Made by a program: the position numbers and the translations under genes. A DNA stretch of 20,173 bases from Ignavibacteriota bacterium (GTDB lineage Bacteria > Bacteroidota > Ignavibacteria > Palsa-1295): positions 1-20,173 of the forward strand of contig JANYLL010000339.1 in NCBI GenBank assembly GCA_025357895.1. Reading direction: 5' to 3'. Position 1 is the stretch's first letter, and every line of letters starts with the position of its first letter. The notes below the pieces were generated by a model that was not told the DNA's origin, searched no databases, and saw nothing but the letters and a program-made list of their open reading frames with translations. Positions 7,004 to 13,756 of this stretch are shown here, in pieces.

Positions 7004-10000
7004 ATGAATCGCATAACTATTCTTTTCCCCGTTGCAATATTTTTTTTCCTCTTTTGTATCTTGACCTCTTCAAGTTTTGCAGTGCAGCCCACGCTGCATA
7101 TTATTAACTTCGGCGGAGGCTTGGGGCATAACTATTCTCCGAATAATCTGAACGTTGAAGTCGGAGATACGATAGTCTGGAACGGAGATTTTTCCGAATA
7201 TCCTTTGGAGCCGACATCTATACCAGCCGGTGCACAACCACTCGGCCCTGTCAGTACAGGCATGACATATACTTACATTGTACAAACTGCCGGCACGTAC
7301 AATTATAAAAATAAAAAATGGGAATCGCTGGGGATGACGGGATCGATCACAGCAGAATTCAAGCCTCATGGTAGTTTAACAAATGCCGGACGCGAATTCT
7401 ATCTCGGTCTGATTTATCCTACATATAATTATATTGCTCCAAGTTCTTTGTTCCGGCAATATATCGCCTATGCGTTGATCACAACATATTATGATAATGT
7501 TATTTATGTAAGCTATTATGATGCAAGCGGTACGGAATTGACTCCAAAAAAATATATCATGAATTCACGGAGTAGATTACAGGTCGTGCTTGATGCGCAG
7601 GGTATGCGTTTGGATTCGACTGTTGAAACACCGGCATACAAAGCCTGCCATATTATTTCTAAATACCCGATCGCGGTGCAATATCTTAGCCGAGGCGCAA
7701 ATGCCGGTGGTTCCTATTTAGCATTGCCGGCACTTGCTGTTGGAAAAAAATATGTTGTTGGAAGTTACAATGATAATGCAACAACCGGCTCATTACCTAA
7801 GGGGAATGGAATACCTGCTCCCGATATAGCCGGAGGAACATTCATGATCATCGCTACGCAGGATGTAACAGGAATCAATATTGTGCCTACGACGACGACA
7901 TCTACCGGTAAGTCGGGTCCGTTTGGCACTACTCTAAGCAAAGGACAATGTTATCTTGTTCGTTCGGACGGTAAAAGTACGGATCATGATCTGACCGGCA
8001 CAACTATTGAATCATCAAAACCAATTATTGTACTTTCGGGCCATGAAGATGCTTTTATCGGCGACGGCTCTAATACTACAGCAGAGCAGCGTAACTCTTT
8101 GATCGAACAATTGATACCGTATGAATTTTGGGATAGCACCGGTTATATTGGTATTCCATTTACCAATAGCGGTGCACCCTCATCAAACACCGGTGGTATC
8201 GGAGATGCCTATAGGGTTATGACACTTGATCCTGGTGTTGCGAAAGTACAAGCAGATGTCGGCGGTATTTCAGGTGGATATGATATGTCAACTTCTTCAT
8301 TAAAATATACAGAGAAAACGGAGATCACTTCGCCTGTAGATATCTATTCAACAAACGGACATAAGATCAGTGTTATGCAATATGATGAACGGAGTCAAGG
8401 GACTAAATCTCCGTATCCATCACCGAGCATGATGACGCTCGTTCCTCATTCAAGATGGAGAACAAATTATAATTTTTCTGAATTTGATCCGGCGGGAATA
8501 AGTGGTGTTAATGCCAACCAATACGTTAATGTTATCGCCGATAGTTTACAAACGGTCAAAGTTTCGGTAGATGGCGCTCCGGAAGTGCCCATCTCTAACC
8601 TCGGTTCGAGTTTAGGAACATATTTAGGTATAACGAAACGATATACGACCAGTCCTATTACCGGCGGCCGTTATGAAGTTGGTTCGCATACGTTTTATCT
8701 TCATTCGGAATATCCCTTTATTCTATACTCTTATGGCATGAGCCAACTCAGTTATAATTTTGGCTTTGGCGGTAATTATCAATTCAATTATGAATATTCA
8801 ACTCCGCTCGGAATGCAATTGAATACCGGTGTTCCACCTTCATTCAAAGTTACGGTAGATGAACATTCCGATTGTTCAGGCTGGCATATTTGCGTGGTCG
8901 ATAACGGCTCAGATAATCCGGGCATTAAAGCCGTTATGCTTGTTGATGATACAGAAGCAATATATTTCAAGAGGCCGGGAGTGAAATTCAGTAATGTTTC
9001 TTTTGATTCAACCTCATCTGATTTTACAAGAGGAGAACTTCATCCGAACCTGGAGACGAATCAATCATATTGTTTTGATGTACGCATAGATAATCGCCTT
9101 GTCGAAGCAAAAGCACCTTTGGGCTTGATCGATAATAACGGTAATGGTTTGCTGATTCAACTTCACCGCAGTGCTCCGACCTTTCAGGTTTCTGGCAGAC
9201 CACTTGCTCCGAACCCGAGTAGTATTTTGTTCGCAACCAAAAATATCGGAATGACGGTGACCGATACGCTTGTCATTCATAATACTGCTCCCGCCGGAGG
9301 TTCAGCACTTACTTTTATTTCTGCACAACTCAAAAGAAACGACCCCGTTTACAAGATCGTATCTGTGAGTCCGTCACTTCCTGCTCCGATCAACGCACAG
9401 GACTCTCTGGTAATAGTGGTCAGTTACACTTCTAAAGATTCACTGCGTCATCAGGATACCGTCCTTATTACAAACGGATGCTTCTCAGTGCCGATCGCTT
9501 TAGATGCTCATAGTTCAACGGGTATTATTAACGCACAGGATATTACAGATTTCGGAAGCATATCCATAGGGAAAGAGCAATGTAAAACGTTGTTGATTCA
9601 GAATACGGGTTCGTCAGCGTTTACTCTGCAGGCTTTGCCGTCACTCTCTGATAATGTGAATTTCGCTATCGATCCCAACTTCCTTAATAAACTGCCGCTT
9701 AACATGCCACCTGCAGCAAAGGTAACAGTGAATGTCTGCTTCCATCCGACCCAAGCAAAAGTCTTTAACGAAAGAATAATTTGGGCTACTGATATTTCTC
9801 CTGAGTTTGTGAATTCAGGAAAAAACTATTCCTTGCTTAATGGTACCGGACTTGACACTGCTTCAAATTCTGTACAGACGGGCAATGCCGCTGCAAACTC
9901 TTTCTCTGTTCGTCCGAATCCGGCTTCAGGAAATTCGGCGATGGTAACATTTACAATGCCCGGTAAACAGAGTGCTTCGCTTAATATTTATGACTTGCTC

Positions 10001-10144
10001 GGAAGAGAAGTATTTAAGGTGAATCTCAGACAGGCAAGTGGAGAGATCGAAATTCCTATAGGTTATCTGCCAAGAGGAGTGTATCAGGTCCGCATCACAG
10101 CAGATGATGTAGTCCTGACGCAAAAACTTGAAGTGGTAAGATAA
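7004..10144 (+). CDS. giant T9SS surface protein with a degenerate N-terminal cupredoxin-like domain fused to the IgGFc-like architecture
   Basis: 1046 residues. The signal peptide is ~1-26 (FPVAIFFFLFCIL, SSFA end). Residues ~29-118 look like a cupredoxin/plastocyanin-type domain: VEVGDTIVW, GDFSEYPLEPTSIPAGA, AGTYNYKNKKWESLGMTGSI. Related secreted domains usually have His in the SEYPL position and a C-x2-H-x4-M copper motif. Here those sites are Y66, N103, W106 and M111, so only Met remains and type 1 copper binding is unlikely. The family architecture then begins at ~128 (AGREFYLGLIYPTYNY): GHEDAFIGD at 346-354, LVPHSRWRTN ~479-488, the unrecognised Cys domain (C624, C630, C690), ASH/Ig-like domains ~735-835 and ~840-950, and a T9SS sorting domain ~966-1046 (FSVRPNPASGNS, IYDLLGREVF). 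The acidic DPxxDLGD loop of the two upstream paralogs is replaced by SYNFGFGGN. The two cysteines of the first ASH domain are also gone (T753, S807). An intrinsic terminator follows directly. Confidence 0.9.
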   Translation: MNRITILFPVAIFFFLFCILTSSSFAVQPTLHIINFGGGLGHNYSPNNLNVEVGDTIVWNGDFSEYPLEPTSIPAGAQPLGPVSTGMTYTYIVQTAGTYNYKNKKWESLGMTGSITAEFKPHGSLTNAGREFYLGLIYPTYNYIAPSSLFRQYIAYALITTYYDNVIYVSYYDASGTELTPKKYIMNSRSRLQVVLDAQGMRLDSTVETPAYKACHIISKYPIAVQYLSRGANAGGSYLALPALAVGKKYVVGSYNDNATTGSLPKGNGIPAPDIAGGTFMIIATQDVTGINIVPTTTTSTGKSGPFGTTLSKGQCYLVRSDGKSTDHDLTGTTIESSKPIIVLSGHEDAFIGDGSNTTAEQRNSLIEQLIPYEFWDSTGYIGIPFTNSGAPSSNTGGIGDAYRVMTLDPGVAKVQADVGGISGGYDMSTSSLKYTEKTEITSPVDIYSTNGHKISVMQYDERSQGTKSPYPSPSMMTLVPHSRWRTNYNFSEFDPAGISGVNANQYVNVIADSLQTVKVSVDGAPEVPISNLGSSLGTYLGITKRYTTSPITGGRYEVGSHTFYLHSEYPFILYSYGMSQLSYNFGFGGNYQFNYEYSTPLGMQLNTGVPPSFKVTVDEHSDCSGWHICVVDNGSDNPGIKAVMLVDDTEAIYFKRPGVKFSNVSFDSTSSDFTRGELHPNLETNQSYCFDVRIDNRLVEAKAPLGLIDNNGNGLLIQLHRSAPTFQVSGRPLAPNPSSILFATKNIGMTVTDTLVIHNTAPAGGSALTFISAQLKRNDPVYKIVSVSPSLPAPINAQDSLVIVVSYTSKDSLRHQDTVLITNGCFSVPIALDAHSSTGIINAQDITDFGSISIGKEQCKTLLIQNTGSSAFTLQALPSLSDNVNFAIDPNFLNKLPLNMPPAAKVTVNVCFHPTQAKVFNERIIWATDISPEFVNSGKNYSLLNGTGLDTASNSVQTGNAAANSFSVRPNPASGNSAMVTFTMPGKQSASLNIYDLLGREVFKVNLRQASGEIEIPIGYLPRGVYQVRITADDVVLTQKLEVVR

Positions 10145-10166
10145 GAAATATTTTTTATGTTTGTAT

Positions 10167-10195
10167 AAGGGCATACTGTCGTGTGCCCTTTTTTT
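10167..10195 (+). terminator. intrinsic terminator closing the surface-protein block
   Basis: AAGGGCATAC (10167-10176), loop TGTC, and GTGTGCCCTT (10181-10190) make a 10-bp stem with one G-U pair, followed by TTTTT (10191-10195). It begins 22 bases after the TAA of the 1046-residue gene. Read on the minus strand the stem is not followed by a U tract, so it is a much poorer terminator for the convergent transporter gene. Confidence 0.85.
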
Positions 10196-10206
10196 ATTTA
10201 TAAATT

Positions 10207-11136
10207 CTATTTAGCCCTCTTAAAATTGATCTGTCCGATCACCATGCTTCCTATAATGATCATTGCGCCGATGAATTCACCTGTGCTCAATATTTCATTC
10301 ATATAGAGGTAGCCGATAAACGCGGCAACGACGGGTTCTAAGGTATAGATAAGAACGGCAGAAGTAGGAGTTACTTCTTTTTGATACATGACCTGAATAA
10401 ACGTTGATAACGCAGTTGCAAAGATCGTAGTATAGAGAATTGCAAATACTGAACTGCCGGCTATCACTAAATGGGGCATTTCGGCGAAAGGCATGACAAT
10501 GAGAATAATGATCAAGCCAATAAAGAGTTGCATAGCACTGATCATCATCACTGAAGACTTCTCACTTCCGGAAACTTCGTTAGCCACAGTATGTATTTTA
10601 TCAAGCCACAAAATATAAATTCCGAAGCTGAACGCACAAGCAAGAGTGAGAATATCTCCGATAACAATTTCTTTGATCGGATATGGATGAATAAGAAAAA
10701 CAATGCCAACCATCGAAAGCACTATGGCAAAAACTTTTTGGAATGAAAATTTTTCATGACCAATGAGTTTGGAGAATATCGGAGTCCAGATCACAGTCGT
10801 TGAAGTCAGGAAAGCAGATTTGGAAGTAGTAGTACTTAGAAGTCCTACAAATTGAAGAATATACCCGCATCCTAAAGTGGATCCGATAATAAAAGCCTGC
10901 CTCCGGAAAAACTTTTCTTTTTCATTCTTTGGTGAGAAGAGAAGAACAATACCTTTTCTCGAATCTTTGGAAATGATAAGAAATATTGCAAGCGATAAGG
11001 TAAAGCGTATCCCTGCAAAAAGTATGGGAGATATTTCCCCGAGGGCATTTTTGACAATAGAAAACGTCGTCCCCCAGACAGAGGTCAGAATGATCAGGAT
11101 GATAATAGCACGGGTTCTTTTGGATTGCTTCGGCAC
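10207..11136 (-). CDS. DMT superfamily (EamA-type) inner-membrane transporter
   Basis: 309 residues with about ten hydrophobic segments in two homologous halves (~10-148 and ~158-303), the usual size and layout of EamA drug/metabolite transporters. Hallmarks are VWGTTFSIVK (20-29) near the N terminus, TSKSAFLTSTTVIWTPIFS (104-122) at the end of the first half, and LIYTLEPVVAAFIGYLYMNE (262-281) in the second. These are typically inner-membrane exporters of amino acids, metabolites or drugs, but substrate cannot be deduced from sequence. The start is GTG (11134-11136). An in-frame TAG lies ten codons upstream with no ATG, GTG or TTG between, and no ATG follows early, so GTG is the best choice although no Shine-Dalgarno sequence is evident. 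The gene is convergent with the surface-protein block and has no functional link visible to either side. Confidence 0.9.
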   Translation of the reverse strand: MPKQSKRTRAIIILIILTSVWGTTFSIVKNALGEISPILFAGIRFTLSLAIFLIISKDSRKGIVLLFSPKNEKEKFFRRQAFIIGSTLGCGYILQFVGLLSTTTSKSAFLTSTTVIWTPIFSKLIGHEKFSFQKVFAIVLSMVGIVFLIHPYPIKEIVIGDILTLACAFSFGIYILWLDKIHTVANEVSGSEKSSVMMISAMQLFIGLIIILIVMPFAEMPHLVIAGSSVFAILYTTIFATALSTFIQVMYQKEVTPTSAVLIYTLEPVVAAFIGYLYMNEILSTGEFIGAMIIIGSMVIGQINFKRAK

Positions 11137-11629
11137 GGATCGTTTGAATTTATTTTTTGCGGAAAGCTAACACGATTTTTTGGGAGAGGGTTTTGAGCGC
11201 TGCCTCAAATGTCACTCTCAAAGGAGTGAAGAATCTCCGAATCGTTGCTGGCTAACAGAACATACAGAAAGTAATTTTTAATATCCTATCGTAAAAATTT
11301 CGTATATTTACAGTGTAATAGTTCTACTATCCTTTGTAGTTACTATATTAACGATACAGAGCATCAAGTTGTCAGGATTGAGAAGCAACCATGCTCCAGT
11401 CAGGTATGTTGTGTCTTACAGACTACTTTATTGTTATAACACTACAACACATACCGACGAAGAGACGGATACGTGGATACAAACACAAAACCCAGCTCCT
11501 GATTGTAGCTCCGATATTGTACCGCTTCCTTCAGGGACACTTTTCCATAGTGGGTGCCGTGCATTCTGCGGATCTACTGCCCTTACTCACTAATTAAACT
11601 ATGCTTACAACTTTTATTGGAGGCGGAAC
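11137..11629. other. intergenic region between divergent genes, no convincing gene
   Basis: This 493-base gap separates the minus-strand transporter from the plus-strand beta-propeller gene and must hold promoters for both, but none matches a recognisable consensus well. Short open frames at 11369-11593 and 11391-11597 overlap in different frames, show no domain, and look like chance. A small imperfect inverted repeat GTAAAAAT/ATATTTAC (11291-11298 and 11304-11311) lies in an AT-rich stretch that could be promoter DNA. The only clear signal is the Shine-Dalgarno sequence at the right end. Confidence 0.5.
11619..11623 (+). promoter_or_regulatory. strong Shine-Dalgarno sequence for the beta-propeller gene
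   Basis: GGAGG lies six bases before the ATG at 11630 and fixes that start. It is the only near-perfect Shine-Dalgarno sequence in the window; rpoB and the giant surface-protein genes start behind A/T-rich leaders. It also lies inside a 10-codon open frame (11601-11633) whose TGA overlaps the start as ATGA. Confidence 0.75.
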
Positions 11630-13300
11630 ATGAAATATTATCGAATAGGTATTATCCTGATGGGAATCGCTTTATCGGGCGGTGACGTAACGGCTCAGAC
11701 ACATCCATCATTATGTAAAAATATTCGCCATAAAAAAACGGACGGGAGCACTTACGTTTCTTCCGATTATGGAGAAACGTGGAGTAAATTGGGTATCCAA
11801 GATTTTCTTTCACAAATTCTGACCAGTGATAAATTCCATAATATTCCTAACGTTGCATCGCTTCCATCGCATCCACCATCCTCACTGATTTGGCAAAATT
11901 CATATACTTCGGATGATTTTACCAACCCGTTGATCGTGCCTCAGGCAAAGTATGAAACAGAAGACGGGGCTACTATTATTGGTGGGGATGTTGGGTATGT
12001 GAAATATTTTTTAAAAATTGATGCCTCCGGCAATGAGATAAAACGCACACATTATGGAAGCATAGACACTGCCATCGATATTGCCGTAGCAGATAAGTTG
12101 GCGAATAACAGTGGGTTTTCATTTTTTGGGAAGAGGAAAAACTTCTTTACTGCCATCTATGGCTTTTTTTGCCAAATTATTACCGATAATGATTTAAATA
12201 TACTGGCATGTCAATATACCGATAGCCTGAATACATTGTTTCCGGATGGATATTCAAGTTTTATCAAATCGCATAATGGATTTCACACCACATCAATGAA
12301 TTCGGGGAAATATGACAGTATCTTTGTTTCCAAAATAGATCATTCTGGAATTATTCAATGGACTCGACCCTATTCAATAGAAACGAATCTTAATGCATCT
12401 GCTAATTCGCTTCTTGAAACACATGATGCAAATTTAGTTATTGCTGTTACACGAACGCACCCCTTAGATTCTATCAAAAATATTTCCGACTGCCTACTCC
12501 TTAAGTGCGACAGTATCGGGAACGTACTCTGGAAGAAAAAAATCCAATGGAATACTTCTTTCTCCATCAGTTCGACCATAGAAACATCAGAGGGGAATAT
12601 CTTTCTTGTAGGTAAAGTTTTTGATGGAATATCTAAAGAAAATGTGTTTACAGCTTTGATAAGTAGTGGCGGAGATATACTCTGGGAAAATACGTTCGGG
12701 ATTGATTCCCGCACCTACATTACCCCAAATTGTGTCGCATTAGATACTAAAGGTAATTTTATTATTGGCGGCGCCGCTGGTGATTATCACGCCAGTGTTG
12801 TAAACAAAAGCAGTTTGAATTGGGATATGTATCTGGCAAAGATCGATCCTCAAGGTAAACCGCTGTGGCAATATTCATGGGGCGTAGATAGTTTAAAGGA
12901 TGTAATCTATAATGTTTCCATCTCACATGACAATAAGATCGTTGTACTTGGCGAAACAGGTGCTCCTTTATTTCCGGATTTTGGCGGCTCGATGTATTTG
13001 GCAAAACTTGATGACGCTCAAGCATCGGTTCCTGCAAGCAATGTTGCAAATGAAAATTTTATTACTCTCTATCCAAATCCCTGTACAACATTTCTGAACA
13101 TTGATTGTTCAAATATTTCGGAAAAGATACAGAAGGCAGAAATTATAGGGTTAATGGGGAATTCCATTGCCTCATTGGCGGTGAACAATTCGAATAGCGT
13201 TATGAAATATAATGCCGAAAATCTTCCCGCCGGCACTTATTTCCTGAAAGTGAGTACTGCATCACATATCATATCGAAGCCATTTATAGTCGTTAAATAA
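11630..13300 (+). CDS. secreted beta-propeller-like protein with T9SS sorting domain
   Basis: 556 residues. The N terminus is a signal peptide (IGIILMGIALSGG, TAQ-T cleavage near 23). An Asp-box motif SSDYGETW (44-51) lies close behind it. The body has at least five blade-like units with the pattern [LF]-x-K-x-D-x-x-G-x-x-x-W: FLKIDASGNEIK (127-138), VSKIDHSGIIQW (233-244), LLKCDSIGNVLW (290-301), ALISSGGDILW (342-352) and LAKIDPQGKPLW (402-413). Each W is followed by a short strand and often by an I(I/F)(I/L)xG strand, as in secreted beta-propeller (SBBP/WD40-like) proteins. The C terminus (~476-556) is a T9SS sorting domain: FITLYPNPCTTFLNI, IIGLMGNSIAS, LPAGTYFLKV and a Lys-ended strand. 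It is more divergent than those upstream and lacks the LGREV core. The product should be exported across both membranes; ligand or activity cannot be told. The start is fixed by GGAGG at 11619-11623. It ends 456 bases before rpoB and has its own hairpin. Confidence 0.85.
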   Translation: MKYYRIGIILMGIALSGGDVTAQTHPSLCKNIRHKKTDGSTYVSSDYGETWSKLGIQDFLSQILTSDKFHNIPNVASLPSHPPSSLIWQNSYTSDDFTNPLIVPQAKYETEDGATIIGGDVGYVKYFLKIDASGNEIKRTHYGSIDTAIDIAVADKLANNSGFSFFGKRKNFFTAIYGFFCQIITDNDLNILACQYTDSLNTLFPDGYSSFIKSHNGFHTTSMNSGKYDSIFVSKIDHSGIIQWTRPYSIETNLNASANSLLETHDANLVIAVTRTHPLDSIKNISDCLLLKCDSIGNVLWKKKIQWNTSFSISSTIETSEGNIFLVGKVFDGISKENVFTALISSGGDILWENTFGIDSRTYITPNCVALDTKGNFIIGGAAGDYHASVVNKSSLNWDMYLAKIDPQGKPLWQYSWGVDSLKDVIYNVSISHDNKIVVLGETGAPLFPDFGGSMYLAKLDDAQASVPASNVANENFITLYPNPCTTFLNIDCSNISEKIQKAEIIGLMGNSIASLAVNNSNSVMKYNAENLPAGTYFLKVSTASHIISKPFIVVK

Positions 13301-13327
13301 ACCGTTTCATTTTATTGATTCAATACT

Positions 13328-13359
13328 AAGCCTGATCTGCATTCGCAGATCAGGGCTTT
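13328..13359 (+). terminator. probable terminator hairpin after the beta-propeller gene
   Basis: CCTGATCTGC (13331-13340), loop ATTC and GCAGATCAGG (13345-13354) form a perfect 10-bp stem. The stem extends by AAG/CTT (13328-13330 with 13356-13358) if G13355 bulges out. Only TTT follows before C, so the U tract is short. It lies 27 bases after the stop codon, which fits a terminator separating this gene from rpoB, though a repeat element is also possible. Confidence 0.6.
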
Positions 13360-13366
13360 CGGTCGG

Positions 13367-13398
13367 AATGACATACCATTCGCTCAAAATGACATGCC
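13367..13398. repeat. short direct repeat AATGACATRCC
   Basis: AATGACATACC (13367-13377) and AATGACATGCC (13388-13398) are an 11-base direct repeat with one difference, 21 bases apart, just after the hairpin at 13328-13359. Hairpin plus repeats may together be one copy of a dispersed intergenic element. No second copy exists in this window, so that idea is untested. Confidence 0.4.
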
Positions 13399-13756
13399 TT
13401 AAGGATTATCCTCAATTTACCCAAAAAGTGGTGGAATTAATATTTCCCCAATACGGTTTATAATCGGCTATAATTGCAATTCTTCTACCGGACACAACAA
13501 CTGCGATCTAATTCGTCGTCTCGTGTAGAAGCGTTCAACAAAATTTATACGATCTTGACTGCACAAACTACCATTCGGCTTGCGCTTATTTCCATTACTG
13601 CGCGTTTTCCTTTTTTTCAATTCAATAATTTTTCTTTGCTTTATTCCGTAGGAAATTTTCCTTCGTAACAAAGTCTATCTTTTCGCGCCGATTTCTTACA
13701 GTGCGTGTTTTGTGCATTTATTCGATCAACGAAAGAATTTTATAACATAGATTAGC

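Larger units (their letters stand above)
13301..13756. other. intergenic region upstream of rpoB
   Basis: This 456-base gap holds a hairpin (13328-13359), a pair of short direct repeats (13367-13398) and presumably the rpoB promoter. Two TATAAT hexamers occur at 13459-13464 and 13469-13474, but no matching -35 lies at normal spacing. TTGACT occurs at 13555-13560 without a -10 partner. None decides a promoter. Open frames of about 65 codons on both strands (13468-13671) are AT-rich, show no domain and lack an evident ribosome binding site. No Shine-Dalgarno sequence precedes the rpoB ATG. Confidence 0.45.

Noticed and set aside
511..10144. IgG binding as the function of the surface proteins
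   Set aside because: The similarity is to a family named after a human mucus protein. The sequence gives no evidence for antibody binding in this bacterium.
11369..11597. Two overlapping plus-strand open frames (74 and 68 codons) before the beta-propeller gene
   Set aside because: They lie in different frames over the same DNA, lack a ribosome binding site and any domain or signal peptide, and neither stands out in composition.
13555..13583. TTGACT as a sigma-70 -35 box for rpoB
   Set aside because: No -10-like hexamer lies 16-18 bases downstream (GCTTGC is there), and FCB housekeeping promoters often follow another consensus.
13468..13671. Opposed small open frames (64-67 codons) upstream of rpoB
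   Set aside because: Both strands are open over the same AT-rich stretch, products are low-complexity, and no ribosome binding site is evident. rplL was specifically looked for and is not here.
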